A stretch of 64,000 bases of DNA from Pristionchus mayeri (taxonomy: Eukaryota > Nematoda > Chromadorea > Rhabditida > Neodiplogasteridae). Below are positions 10,178 through 22,735 of this stretch, piece after piece (position 1 is the stretch's first letter; every line of letters begins with the position of its first letter). The notes under the pieces were generated by a model. The model searched no databases, was not told the DNA's origin, and saw only the letters and a list, made by a program, of their open reading frames with translations. The position numbers were made by a program, and so were the translations under genes. Location: NCBI GenBank assembly GCA_036245805.1, contig BTRK01000004.1:37970907-38034906 (forward strand), in the 5' to 3' direction.

Positions 10178-10943
10178 AGCCGCTTCCTCTGAATGATCTC
10201 GAAATCATTCACTATTGTGGAAACCGCTCAAGTAAATTTCACGTGGTGAGCCCTCTAATTTTCAAAAGTCATTTTAGGGCCTTAGGATACAATATTCGCA
10301 ACTTTTCAAAAAGGCTATAGGATATCCATAGGGGTCCCTTGAAGCCTGAGAACATGAATTGCGCCGATCGTAAGTCATACTTTTGCAGTTCCCTTGTCAG
10401 AGCCAAATAGCAAAAAAACACCCTATCCCAAAATTGCAATTTTTTTTTATTATACAGATATGAACTTATACTTGCATAATCATCAATAAAATTCCAGGGG
10501 AACGTATCTCGCAAGAGCAGCAAGGATTATTCTTTAGCTCCGAAAACGGTTTTTCTAACATATCTTTTAGATCTTTGATCTTTGACCTTTGGTCAAAACA
10601 TGAAAGTTGTTCAGAACAATTCCCGATCATTTTGATCCCAAGGCCATCTCTGTAGCTCATCTGTGAGCTGCTATACCGCATAGCCAAGTACAAGACCGGA
10701 AATTTCCTAAAAGCCGGCTCTGGGACCAATGACCCATAGCAAGCAAAATATTTTCCCAAGAATATTCAATTACCATATATAATGACAAAATCATGAAAAC
10801 TTTTTGCAAATTGTTCCCGGGCACCTCCACTGACTCGTGATACACGTGATAAATATTAGTGTTTCATTTATTTTAGGAAATGGAAGGGATTTGAAGTCTG
10901 ACAGTTTTCTTAAATATCTTGTACTATTATGATTCATCAAAAT

Positions 10944-11820
10944 TAGGGTCCTCCACTCAAAATTTCAAAATTTTTCTAAAATTCTTTTATTATATGGGAC
11001 GGGGTTATCTATGGTGCGGAAAGAGAATAGCGTCACTAGAATTATAATATATTTCAATGAGTATGAGCCTATTTCTCTAAGCTCCGCCCATTGTGGTGTA
11101 GTGCAAGTTCGCTGGATCATGTCAGTTCAGCTGGACAATATTTCGAAATTTCACAACATTTAATTTATCATGTTTTCTTTTATTGCATTACATATAACTT
11201 AAATTTGGTCAATAATTGATCTTGTTTTATATTCTAGGACGTATGTGCTTTTGAGCTCGATTGATAATGGTATACTGTAGATTCGTTTATCTCTGTGAGC
11301 TAACTAAATTTAAGTAAATTATTAATATACCTTTTGAATACATAGTATGTTCAATCGGGTGATATTCAATCGTATAAAATCAAAGAAAACATAAATATCG
11401 CTTTAATATTAGCTGCGGCGTCCATCATCTTCTAAAAGTTGAAGCTTGTATTGCAATGTTTCGCTGACATAAATTTTGCTAATTTTTTGTTGAATAAACT
11501 AATCGGGTACGTAAAGTATTCCAACTCAGATTTGGAGGGCGGCACCCCCTGAAACGGTTTCTAGCTAATTTATGCTGAATGTGGCGTAGTACAAGTGCTT
11601 ACAGATTTTTTTCGCTGACATATTTTTTTCCTATTTTTTAAATATATTTTCTCATGAATAACCCTTTATTCGCTGTAAAAATTGGAGAACGTAATCACCT
11701 AGAACTGATTTTTTAAATAGATTTCTTCACAAATTTAAATTCGCGGGTGCTTGGGAAACAGCGCTCCCTGCACAACCTTTTCACGTTTTAAGCTTTTTAA
11801 TTTGCAGATGGTTGTCCCTA
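10944..11820. mobile_element. Non-autonomous DNA element with 9-bp target duplication, copy A
   Basis: An 877-bp element beginning TAGGGTCCTCC and ending GTTGTCCCTA. The 9-bp direct repeat CATCAAAAT lies on both sides (10935-10943 and 11821-11829). An inverted, slightly diverged relative lies at 47295-48199 with a different 9-bp duplication. No long ORF. Nine-base duplications and short TAGGG ends point to a Mutator-like (MULE) or similar family. It sits in an intron of UQCRC2 copy 1. Confidence 0.88.
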
Positions 11821-12786
11821 CATCAAAATTCCAATAACAAACACAGCATTAAAATGATCATGGTGTTTAGTCTATAATTATATTTATGATGACGATTTTG
11901 AGACACTGATTAAGGCGCTGCTATTTAATAAAGTAAACTAAAAAAAATTACACTACTATTAGAACAATCCTCAAAATGCTTTCAAAAATCGTAAAAAATC
12001 CTAAAACCGTACCAATCACGTCTAATTATTTGCCTAATTAATGCTTAGATTGTTCAGTCTTAGAGATCTTAGTTGTCTGCTTACACTACTTTGGCTTGGA
12101 GGGTTAAGGTTAGGTCTCAGCCACGCCACCTTAAGGGGGAGGGCCCCGTGACGGGTCTTGGTAGGCTTCTATGAAAGGTCCGTGCGGAACTGATCAAGTG
12201 TTAATTTTTTTCTTACTTTTCGTGGCTTTACTAACTGCACACAGGAGCCCTTCGTCTCTCCTGACTACCTGGGCATACAAGTATCGGTGCCTCGTCGTGA
12301 CGTCGACCTCGCATTCCAATTTCTCGACAACATTGCCTCCTTCAAAGACTGCGATCTGGATGTGAGTAACGCTAATGTCTCATTAAATATTAAAATCAAG
12401 ACTGCTAAATTACTGGTATTGTATGAACTTCTCTCACTTTTATCAGAGATAAAAGTTTAACAAATAAGTTGAAATTGATGCTCTATGGTTCTCTATGTTC
12501 ATTATTCCACAGGTGTTGTCAAGTTTCCCCAACGGTACAGCGCCTCCTCCATTGCGTCTCGCTGAGGAGCACATGAGAGAAGCCGCATTCAGGTTTCCCG
12601 TCAAATAATTGTTGTAGTAATCGATTCTTCTATCGTTTATTTGATCCCGTTTCTTTCATAAACAAACTCAATAAATGTGCAGTGAAGTCATTGAGATTCG
12701 ATTGCAGTAGGCCCTCCTTTCTCGCCCACTCTATGAATCCTAACTTGGTCACTGCTCGCCTGAAGTTCTCAGGTCACTCTTCACAT

Positions 12787-13058
12787 TAGGGTCGGCAAAA
12801 TGAATCTTTCATTTTTTCTCGAATTTTTGCGGGGTGAATCGCGCATTCAATTGAATCGATTCATTTGAATTGAGATTTGATTACATTTTGAGACGTAATG
12901 GAAGAAAGGATTTGAGCTGAGAATCTCAGCCTGAGATTCAATTGAATGTTCGAAAGATTCAATTGAATCTTCATTCTGCGCACGCCCACTCGCAAAGACT
13001 AAATTAATTCTGTTTCTCAGGAAAAATCGGTCGGGAAAGATTCATTTTGCCAACCCTA
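12787..13058. repeat. Inverted-repeat MITE in UQCRC2 copy 1 intron
   Basis: Ends TAGGGTCGGCAAAATGAATC and the complement of TAGGGTTGGCAAAATGAATC bound 272 bp; the interior repeats GATTCAATTGAAT-type palindromes. Located in the intron between exons 12708-12772 and 13534-13655; absent from the same intron of copy 2. No clear target duplication. Confidence 0.75.
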
Positions 13059-15504
13059 CATGCTTCCCATCTATTTATTTTTTTAAAATTTCCTCATTTA
13101 AATTATTTTTTAACATCAGAATGTTGTTCAAAGATTCAAAATAGACATACAGAATTAGTTGGTGTTGATGAACATAGGTTTTTTTTCAGATTCGTTTCAT
13201 TATTGTGGGTACGACATTTCCTTTTGGGAATTGTTTCACTGTTACCAGTATGCGCTCCCACAGCTTTGCATATTTCAGTCCTCTTTCCAGGCGATCTTTA
13301 GATTCACTCCAATTCATCATATCAGTGGTCGAAAGAATACGTATGGAAAGTCGAAAAATACGTGCCTTTTAAAAAATCGAAAAAATGGGCACTTTTTTAA
13401 AACTATATTTTCAAATTTAGATACCATGATTTTATCCTCCGTCTTTTTATCCTGAAACAACTCCCAAGTTACAAGACCCTATGGGAAGCAAACGGCAAAC
13501 CCCCTCATTATTTTTGTTTTAACTCTCATTTAGACGACGAACTTCGTCATTTCGCGTCTGCTCGCATGGTTGCTAATCATGCCGTCCTCTATGGAGTCAA
13601 CGTCGACCACGAGAAACTGCGTGAATTCGGAGAGACGAATGTGCCCCAGAGTACGGTGCGTAACCAGTAACGAGGCCAACGAATGATTTCTGGTGCACAG
13701 ACCTTTTTACCAAGGGTTAGCAACCAGGGATGGGCTTTAGCATTAACGGTTTTAACGGACGTATTCATATTAAATTATTGTTTAATGGAATCTGTTAAAT
13801 TATAATTTAGCGGAATCCGTTAAAGTTTATCCGTTAAATCCGTTATCAAAAAATTATTTCCTTATTTTGAAATTTTTCTTTCAGATATATACTCTATTTC
13901 TAATAGGCACGTTGCACGAAGTAGGAAATTAAATCAATGGGTGAACAAAACTGTTGGCTCTGAATTCGATTTGTAAGATAACGTATACAATTAGAGATAT
14001 TTTGCGTAATTTCAAGGAAATATGTTTTAATCTACTAATCAATGATAAGATGCCGTCATAAAAGAAATATGTATTACTAATATTGAATATTACATTGCAT
14101 ATTATTTTCCTATAATTATATATTTTTATAGCAAATAGATAAAATGCGCGAGTACAATAAAAACAGAAAAACCAGCAGCTCGGAGCTGGTTGGTAGACTG
14201 GTAATTGTCGAATTGATAAATGTAGAGTAGCCGCCGCATTCGACGACCCCAGAAACGAGTAGACTTGTAGATGTGGATTGGACATTGTAGAAGATAAGAT
14301 ACAGGAATTACCGAGGAAATATGCTTTACGAATAATACAGAGGATTTAGCGAATATGCTACTTGGCAAAGAATTAATAACGGAATGAGTGCGGTGTGAGA
14401 TGAAGTTTTTGGAATAATTATCACAAGCTCGGAAATGGGGATAAATTTTACGAACTGCTTCTCTGAAATTTGCAAGCAACCCTTTTGATTTTAATGGCAA
14501 ACTTATCGGTGCGCTGCCATAGGGTCCTGCACCATGCGCCCCCGTTTCTCCGTACAAGGGAGGTGAGTGGAGAAGGGAGGCGGGATACGATTAGCGTATG
14601 TAGCCATCGGTGAGTCTCTAAGTTTTAATGATTTAATTACTTCGTTTATGTTATGTATTTATTAAAAATTTGGCTCCTCTTCGCTTCTTCTTACTTTTTT
14701 AGGCCCTTATGATACTGATATTTTTTATTTAATTTTCTCCAAATTTCAGTCGGCGAAGGCGCAGCTGCGGGCGATGTGCAAGCTCTCGCAGCGCAAGAAG
14801 TTCTTATCAACTTGTTAGGCTTCTATCATTTGCGCGGTGATGGTCATGCCATGCCATCCGCCATGGTCCTCTCGGCGGTATGTTATAGGAGGCACTTAGT
14901 GAAAGGCGGATTTATTCTTGTGCAGGCATCGCCACGAACGGCACCTCCTCCATCCAAACCGATTTCGAGGTCTACAAGGGAGTTGGAATTGTCCATGTTT
15001 CTGTGGTGGGCGCATAGAAAAATTAAAGGAGTGGTATCACGAATCATGAACAGGTTTCTGAGAAAGCCAAATGAGTTCTAGTCTAGAACTATTTATTTGA
15101 TCATATGCAATCGAAAAACGTTGAGAAAACGCGCTGCGGAATTCGAAAAAAAAATAGTTTTTGAACCTCTCAAGTATGCATTGTTATGTTATCTTGAGCC
15201 ATGTGATACCAATAGTGCTTATTTGAGAAGTGTATTAAGCTTCCTGGACCTTGTATAGATATTGCCTTGAACGTTCAGAGATCCGAGACCATCGAAAGTT
15301 TCGATTTTTTTCATGATGCCAAAAATGATTTTTTTCGGATACCGTAGACCACGCGTTTTCTGAACGTCTTTACAATTGCATATGAACAAAAACATTGATT
15401 ATCTATAATCTTATTTTAATCTTAATCTTATTTCATATTTAAAATCTTGTTTTTTGTTCTATCATATAGGCTAGATCAAAAAATACGATTTCGAAAATTA
15501 CATA

Positions 15505-16852
15505 CATTCGCGCCGGAAAGTCGCCGTACACTTTTTGAATTTGTTGTATCTTTTTGCCCAGGAAATGCATCATTCTGGTACTCAGGTATGATGTACCAAA
15601 TCCATTGGAGATTATAATCATGATATTATGGTATGACGTCATAGCATAGTTATTGCGTAGTGAAGACGCAATCAATCTGCACTTTTTCAAAACGGCATTA
15701 TTCTTACATAGATTTTTTCCTGCTCGCCATACTTTCTGTGATTGGAGATATGACGGAGGCCTACCCAGAATAAATTTTTGAAGGTGCTGCTATGTCGCAC
15801 ATTTGCTGCAGCGAAGATGCAAAAACAGGATCTGAAATACGGAAATCGGCTTCTAGAGTAGCTAGAGACCCGTTCAAAGCATCATAATGATCGCCATCAT
15901 GAGTACACATGATCCTGAGAATATGAATACGATATCTCATAAGTTGCCCTCAGGGCACGAAAAAATATCTTTTTTGCATGACCATTTTTTGGGCATCCAT
16001 AACTTTACGGAAAAGTTTAGTAAAAATCTGATTTTTATCTAGTAATGTTCAAAATGTATTGAAAAACCGAATTCCAACTTTTTAGAGCGATTGGATATCT
16101 TTCCGACCCGCGGCGTGCGTTTTTCGGAGGTATACTAGGGTCGGAAAACACCCTGTTTGCCCCTTTGGGCGAGAGAGTGCAGACGACGAGAGTGCGTTAA
16201 CAGGGTCTTTTCCGACCCTAGTATACCTCCGAAAAACGCACGCCACGGACCGGAAGGATATCCAAACGCTCTAAAAAGTTGGAATTCAGCTCTTCAATAC
16301 ATTTTGAACATTACCAGATTAAAATCAGATTTTTACTAAACTTTTCCTTAAATTTATGGATTTCCAAAAAATAGTCATGCAAAAAAGAGATTTTTTCATG
16401 CTCTGAGGGCAAATTATGAGATATCGTATTCATATTCTGAGGATCATGTATCCTCATGATGGCGATCATTTTGATGCTTTGAACGGGTCTCTAGCTACTC
16501 TAGAAGCCGAGTTCCGAATTTCAGATCCTTTTTTTTGCAGCTTCGCTGCAGCAAATATGCGACCGAGCAGCACCTTAAAAAATTTATTCTGGGTAGGCCT
16601 CGGTCATATATCCAATCACAGAAAGTATGGCGAGCAAGAAAAAATCTATGTAAGAATAATGCCGTTTTGAAAAAGTGCAGATTGATTGCGTCATCACTAC
16701 GCAATAACTATGCGATGACGTCATACCATAATATCATGATGATAATCTCCAATGGATTTGGTACATCGTACCTGAGTGCCAGAATGATGCATTTCCTGGG
16801 CAAAAAGAGACAACAAATTCAAAAAGTGTACGGTGACTTTCCGGCGCGACTG
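15505..16852. repeat. Foldback element with GCGCCGGAAAGT termini, copy 1
   Basis: A palindrome of 1.35 kb with its centre near 16165. The left end CATTCGCGCCGGAAAGTC and right-end complement CAGTCGCGCCGGAAAGTC are flanked by TA on both sides. The arms are several hundred bases long and highly similar. TA target and CAGT-type ends fit a Tc1/mariner-mobilised MITE. It lies in the intron upstream of exon 17023-17138. Confidence 0.85.
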
Positions 16853-17224
16853 TATGCTAAAGGTTGTTTTTAAACTCAAAACTCAATGTTTTCGTTCCTC
16901 TCGAATACGCGATTCATGATCGGACTGTTGGCTTCAATTGCCCAAAAAATGCTGGCTCGGTCAATTAATTTTTCGTTTTACTCCTTCCGCTATTTTTCCA
17001 CTGTGAAATTGGTGTTGCACAGGTGACTTCTCCAACGAGCGTCGAAAAAGTGGTGAAGAACGTTGTTTACGTTCTGAAGACTTTCAAGGTCGACAAACTC
17101 GAGGAAAGCAAGCGTCATGCCACGCACCACCTACTCAAGTGAGAACCGATATTTAATGTTTTTCATAGCGAATTTGCCGCGCTACTTCCTCCAGAATGTA
17201 TCCGTCCAAATTAACACTGAGATA

Positions 17225-18324
17225 CAGTAGCGCCGGAAAGTATATCCGTACGATTTGCAGTTTTGCTATAACTTTTCTTCTAGATTAGATCTGATTCTGA
17301 AATCTTGCACATGTGAACCAATTTCATCGAGGATTACGGTGAGCATATTTCGATTCCGCAAAATCGTTTGATGATTGCATAGTGATGACGCAATCGAATG
17401 CCACTTTTTCAAACAGGCATTATTCTTACATGGCACGTCAAACTTTCTGAGGTTGGAGATGCGATCAAGGCCTACCCAAAAATTTTTTTTGAGGATGCTG
17501 CGCGACCGCACTGGTTAGAGACTGGTTCAAGGCACCAAAATGATCGCCATGAGTCCAGATGATCCTGAGAATATGAAAACAAATTCTTGAAATTTGCCCT
17601 CGGGGCATGAGAAAATCACTTTTTTGCATTATAATTTTTTAGACACTCACAAATTTGTGGGAAATGAAGGTAAAAATCTGGTTTTTCATTAGGAATGTTC
17701 AAAATGTGTTGAGGAACTGATTCCCAACTTTTTAGAGCGTTTGGATATCTTTCCTGCCCGCGGCGTTCGTTTTTCGGAGGTATACTAGGGCCGGGAAACA
17801 CTTTGTTTACGTCTATACTTTCTCGTTCATAGGGGTAAACAAGGTGTCCCCGAGGGCAAATTTCAAGAATTTGTTTTCATATTCTCAGGATCATCTGGAC
17901 TCATGATGGCGATCATTTTGGTGCCTTTAACCAGTCTCTAGCTTGACTAGGAGCCGAAATTTGAATTTTCGGCCTCGATATTGCAGTAGGGCTGCAACAA
18001 ATGTGCGGTCGCGCTGCAACCTCAAACAAATTTTCTGGGTAGGCCTGGTCGCATCTCCAACCTCAGAAAGTTTGACTTCTCCTGGCATTATTCTTACGTG
18101 GAGTTCTGGAAAAAAATCCATGTAAGAATAATGCCAGTTTGAAAAATTGACATTCGATTGCCTCATCACTATGCAATCATCAAACAATTTTGCGGAATCG
18201 AAATATGCTCACCGTAATCCTCGATGAATTTGGTTCATATTTGCAAGATTTCAGAATCAGATCTAACCTATAACAAAAGTTATAGCAAAACTTCAAATCG
18301 TACGGATTCTTGACGGCGCTACTG
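17225..18324. repeat. Foldback element with GCGCCGGAAAGT termini, copy 2
   Basis: A 1.1-kb palindrome related to the one at 15505-16852. Ends CAGTAGCGCCGGAAAGTA and the complement of CAGTAGCGCCGTCAAGAAT are flanked by TA (17223-17224 and 18325-18326). Arms share segments with the first copy (ATTATTCTTACATGG, AGGCCTACCC, GGATCAT). It occupies the next intron of UQCRC2 copy 1. Confidence 0.85.
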
Positions 18325-18830
18325 TATCAGTGCTTTCATGTGTAAGGACTCTCGAATGCGGAATGCTCCTTTACAGTTACGCTTCCATTCTTCGATTCAT
18401 TTTTGAAATAGCTGTATTTGTACGGAACGATAAACAGCTAGTCGATCCTTAAGCGGCGAGATGGAACGAGAACCTTTCACGGTTTCTGAATCGAAAAATC
18501 ATATTGTGCAATAGTTTACCCATTAGTTCATATTCTCCCTAATTGTTTCAGATTGGGAGCAAAACGACCGCCTGTAGCCCAGGCAATGGTACGCACGAAG
18601 GAAATTCTTGACAGAATATCCAAATATGATGCAGTGCTTGCATCGATCGATAATGTGAGCAATCAAATATTTTTCTTAATGGCGAGTAATTTTCTAGTAG
18701 ATTTTACCACTTTCAGGTCACTGCTTCTCAAGTGAAAGTAGCAGCTGCTCGATTCGCATCCAATCTCTCCATTTCCGCTTACGGAAACATCTCCAACGTC
18801 CCGCGCAGAGATCAGCTCAAAATGGAATAA

Positions 18831-19381
18831 TTCCCTGTCTATTTGCCTCACGGTTTCGGGATATTACTACTACATTTTTGTACAGAGATGTCTGATATTT
18901 TTTTCTTCAGTTTAGCTCTTCTTGTTTATCACAGTTTAAGTTTCGTTGAGGTTATTCTGGAAATTATCTTTAGTTACCTTCCATTTCGTGTACTATTTTT
19001 AGCCTGTTAGGAAAATTTCAACTTTATGAGACATTTCGTCAAATTTGATTCTTTTGTGTAACGTGTATGGAGTAAAGGTGTCTTTCACGTGAAGTTTCTG
19101 AACATGTGATCCGAAGCCGAACGGTGACATATAACCGACTGTGACTATTTGAATTATATGATCGTTCGGAAAATATCAATTGACCGTTCTGTCAATTATC
19201 TGGCCAAGGACATCGTCTGACTCTCTCGATATCGCGTGCTCTCTCGCTTTCTCTGACCAGTGAGAGAGCGTAAATGATGAGGAGAATCAGAGAAATACTC
19301 GGGACATTTCAGTCTTGTCCAGCTATCGATTTCTTTTCATAATCATGGTTCCTTATATGTATTTAACGAGCTTCCAGATCG
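18831..19381. other. Spacer between the two UQCRC2 copies
   Basis: Contains the 3' untranslated region of copy 1, which is similar to about 27349-27512 downstream of copy 2. It also holds a hairpin copy of the CTCTCTCG family (19215-19293). Any promoter of copy 2 must lie in this roughly 550-bp stretch. No TATA-like element was convincing. Confidence 0.5.
19215..19293. repeat. CTCTCTCG hairpin repeat copy, outlier position
   Basis: GTCTGACTCTCTCGATATCG with GTGCTCTCTCG on the left, GAGAGAGCGTAAATGATGAG and GAGAATCAGA on the right. Between the two UQCRC2 copies, far from the main cluster. Confidence 0.7.
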
Positions 19382-20866
19382 ATGCTGTTCCGTGCAGCAG
19401 CCCGAAGTGCGCACACCTTCGGAAGAAGTCCCCGCGTACTGGCCAAGGTACGGTGATTGGAATGTTTTTGACTGCCATGATAAAGCTTTGAAAATTAAAA
19501 AGTAATGAATAAAACAAATTATACTTAAAAATTTCGTCCTTAATGACAATTTGACTTGTTCTGGTACTGTTCTTAGTGAAAAACCGAGTGCTTTGCCATC
19601 ATTTCGTCATTTGTTCCCTCTACAATGGCGAATATTTGTTTAGGAGCAGTTGACCAAGCTTCCCTCCGGTCTCATCGTTGTTTCTGCTGAGACTCCGCAG
19701 CTGAAAAAATCCGTCCATCTGGCACGTTTATTTTCAATTCTTCTCTTGATATTTTTCAGGTTTCTTTTTCGAAACATGGACTTTATAATAGTTTCCTTTG
19801 ATTTTGAAAAATAGTCTGTTAAAGGTGCTGACGTACCGTGCCGGCACGCGATACGAAACCGATGAGCGGCGTGGTATCGTCAGTCTGATCAGGTATTGTA
19901 AAAGTGCGCAGTATTCATGGCCGAGTAGGCTACTTGTCAGTCGCTAGCATTTTGGAAAATTGTTGGAAGCATATGATGAAGGTCGATTCCCACCCGATGT
20001 TTTTCCCTTTTGCCAACTGTACCCAGCTTCGAGGGGTTAATCATACACTCCTAATAGCATCGCAAAATAATTTATATCGTTTTGTATTCGAACCAGTTCG
20101 AACGCTTGCTACCATGATTTAAAAATGCAAGCGCCTTTCACCACTCGGTCGTTATTGCGCGGCCTTTCTGGCGCCACGGGAAAGGGAGGACGATTTCACT
20201 TTGTAATTATTGAATAAAATCAGAACAGAATTATATGCTTCTGCACTGAACTTATCCATGATTTAAAATTGTGAGGTCCATGGCGGCATCTATAAAAATT
20301 TCGATCAAGGGGATTCTGCTGAAACCACTTTTCTCCCTTTGTTTTTTTTCTGTACTTTCATAATTTGAAATATATTTTAGATATATCATGCGCTTCAGTC
20401 CGACGAAGTTCGGCAGTAAGAAGATAGTGCTTCCGACTGAATACCACATTGTAAGATTTCTACAAACGTTATTAGTTTTTTTCTTTTCTTTTCGGAAAAG
20501 GAAGGCCACAAATGAGAAGACACCGTTGTCCTATATTATGTGGTTTAGTAGTCTTAGGCGCTATAAAATTTCATCCAATGGTATGGTGGGTTCGAGGCCT
20601 CTGAAGTAAATTTTGCAAAGTTTGTACTATTTTTGCCTGCTGTTAGGTACTTCTCTCGAAGCTTGGCAAAAGCGATTCTACAGGTTGGGATTCGAACCCC
20701 ATCCGTTAGGATCTACCATAGAAATTTTCCTATGGTAGTGACGGTGGGTTTTTCATCTGTGTGGAAGGCGTTCGAATTTTGGCATTTTTTGTGAAATCTT
20801 CTTTTATAGAGCATAATTTTGACCATAATGGTTAGTCGACAATTCGAGTTATGTTGATGCATTTGA

Positions 20867-21188
20867 TGCCGTGGAAAAAGTCGAAGGAGAAAAATTCAGA
20901 AAATATTTTCCTCCTTGCTGCCATTTTTGTTCTAATAGAGCTAAAGACTTGAAATTTGGAATGAAGCTGGGAAAACCATTCAGGAACACGATATCGCAGG
21001 AGGAAAATAGTGGAAAACGCATAGCGAAGCTCAAACTCAACCGTATGGCTCCTAACGAAAATCAAGTGTTCCTGAATAGTTTTCCAACCTTCATTCCAAA
21101 TTTCAAGTCTCTAGCTCTATTAGAACAAAAATGGCAGCAAGGGGGAAAATATTTTCTGAATTTTCCTCCTTCGACTTTTCCCACGGCA
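20867..21188. repeat. Palindromic element in UQCRC2 copy 2 intron
   Basis: Ends ATGCCGTGGAAAAAGTCGAA and its near complement TTCGACTTTTCCCACGGCAT. Arms of about 150 bp around a centre near 21030 are highly similar (TTTTGTTCTAATAGAGCTA and complement). ORFs on both strands here are mirror artefacts. Confidence 0.85.
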
Positions 21189-22342
21189 TGAGATACTGCT
21201 TGAGACGCTGAGATCCAAATCATATGAAGTAAGTTAAATCGCTATTCTAACACTACTTCATCTTTCCAAAAACTATCAAGCCTCGTCCTTTCCTCCCCTC
21301 ATTACTTAAAACGCCTTATAATGAGGATCATAAAAGCTCTGTCTTAGATTGCTTATTGACCTGCTTACACTACTTTTGCTTGGATTGTGGCCACGTCCCA
21401 AAGAGGAGTGGGACAGGCCTTGGTACGCTTCCAGGAAAGTTCCCTGAAGAACTGATTAAGTGTTCATATTTCTCTTCGTTTATCTCATCACTTCACTTTT
21501 AACTGCTCGCAGGAGCCCTTCGTTTCCCCTGACTACCTGGGCATACAAGTATCGGTGCCGCGCCGTAACTTCGACGTCGACCTCGCACTCCAATTTCTCG
21601 CCAACATTGCCTCCTTCAAAGACTGCGATCTGGATGTGAGTGACGCTAAGATCTCATTACATTTTAAAACCCAAGACTGATGCAAAATTAGTGGTACTGT
21701 TTGCACGTTTTCAAACTATTGATAAAATAAGTTGAAGTTTAAGCACACTAGTTCTTTATTTTTTACCGGTGTTTTCAATATTTCAGATTTTGTCACGTTT
21801 CCCCGACGGTTCAGCGCCTCCTCCATTGCGTAACGCCGAAGAGCATATGAGAGAAGCAGCATTCAGGTTTTCAATTAAGCAATTGTTGTAATAATCTATC
21901 TTTCAATCGTTTTACTCCCGTTTCTGTTGTAAACAAAATTCAAATTGCATGTGCAATTGTACTATTGATAGTCGATTGCAGCGGTTACTTCTCTCTCGCT
22001 CACTCGATGAATCCCAGGTTGGGCAGAGCTCGCAGGAAGTACTCAGGTCACACTTCACATATATCTATTTTATAAATTATCATATTTAAGTTATTTTTAA
22101 CACTAGCACAAAAGGGTGTTGCACGGATATTCAAAATAGACAAAAAGAAATCGTTGAGGAAAATAGATGAAAATAGAGTTATTATTTCATTTAAAGATTC
22201 CTGCATTAGTTTAATTTTTATGTTGTAATTTTCGTTCAGACGACGACCTTCGTCACTACGCCTCTACTCGCATGGTCGCCAGTCAGGCCGTCCTCTATGG
22301 AGTCAACGTCGACCACGAAAAACTGTGTGAATTTGTAGAGAC

Positions 22343-22396
22343 GAATGTGCCTCAGAGTAAGGTACGTAAAGAATGTGCCTCAGAGTAAGGTACGTA
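22343..22396 (+). repeat. 26-bp duplication across a 5' splice site
   Basis: The segment starting GAATGTGCCTCAGAGTAAGG and continuing through GTACGTA occurs at 22343-22368 and again at 22371-22396. It contains the last six codons of exon 22240-22361 plus the donor GTACGT. A second potential donor therefore lies 28 bases downstream of the first. Confidence 0.88.
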
Positions 22397-22400
22397 CGGG

Positions 22401-22735
22401 CCTGTGCGATTTTGGACAACACAAATGGAACGATTTATTCAGGTTGTAGTTTGTAGTTTTCGCGTTTATTCTCGCTCTTTTACTTTTATCCATTATTTTC
22501 CGCTTTGTTTCATTTCGAGTTACTTCCAGCTATTACCTAGCCGTGTTATCCACACCATCACTGATAAACTATGACAATCATGGCTTTAACCCGGCTAGGT
22601 GATAACTGGAAGTAACTCGAAATTAAACAAAAGCGGAAAATAATACATAAAAGTAAAAGAGCGAGAATAACCGCGAAAACTACGAACTACAACCTGAATA
22701 AATCGTTTCACTTGTGCTGTCCAAAATCGCACAGG
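22401..22735. repeat. Palindromic MITE just downstream of the duplicated donor
   Basis: CCTGTGCGATTTTGGACAAC at the left matches the complement of the right end. Both arms carry AGTTACTTCCAG and GAGCGAGAATAA blocks (complementary), with a short unpaired centre near 22560. It begins four bases after the splice-donor duplication ends. Confidence 0.82.

Larger units (their letters stand above)
7631..10852. repeat. Nested foldback element of about 3.2 kb
   Basis: Outer arms (about 7631-8100 and 10395-10852) are long inverted repeats with ends TATAACACGTGTATCATGAG and its complement; the right arm copies the intron-like text GGGTCATTGGTCCCAGAGCC in reverse. Two further palindromes sit inside: 8100-9608 (centre near 8910) and 9615-10395 (centre near 10005). 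The same terminal motif bounds another palindrome at 22920-24117, so this is a family. It lies in the 4.6-kb first intron of UQCRC2 copy 1; the equivalent intron in copy 2 is about 1.06 kb and lacks it. ORFs inside are mirror images and are not taken as genes. Confidence 0.88.
7557..18830 (+). pseudogene. UQCRC2/ucr-2-like complex III core-2 gene, copy 1 (5'-truncated)
   Basis: Core protein 2 of mitochondrial cytochrome bc1, an M16-peptidase-fold subunit without catalysis. Exons seen: 7557-7620, 12245-12361, 12513-12592, 12708-12772, 13534-13655, 14523-14609, 14750-14877, 14926-15005, 17023-17138, 18552-18654 and 18717-18830. Landmarks: VSPDYLGIQVSVPRR, EEHMREAAFR, ARMVANHAVLYGVNVDHEKL, GEGAAAGDV, GVGIVHVSV, VEKVVKNVVYVLKTF, RFASNLSISAYGNISNVPRR. 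The order and spacing match UQCRC2. The first three exons found in copy 2 (presequence to RAGTRYE) are absent; the PRPF38B-like gene ends 36 bp upstream. Exon 14523-14609 is one base shorter than in copy 2 and meets TAG at 14592-14594. Introns hold four large repeats. A pseudogene is most likely. Splicing at GTGAGT, 14563-14568, would avoid the stop. Confidence 0.82.

Noticed and set aside
14126..14557. 143-codon reverse ORF
   Set aside because: Lies across an intron and exon of UQCRC2 copy 1 on the wrong strand and has no recognisable domain.
20676..20705. tRNA T-arm (GGGATTCGAACCCC)
   Set aside because: No D-arm or anticodon arm at the right distance on either strand; kept only as a possible relic.
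20849..21191. Overlapping ORFs on both strands
   Set aside because: Arms of the palindrome 20867-21188 read in both directions; not coding.
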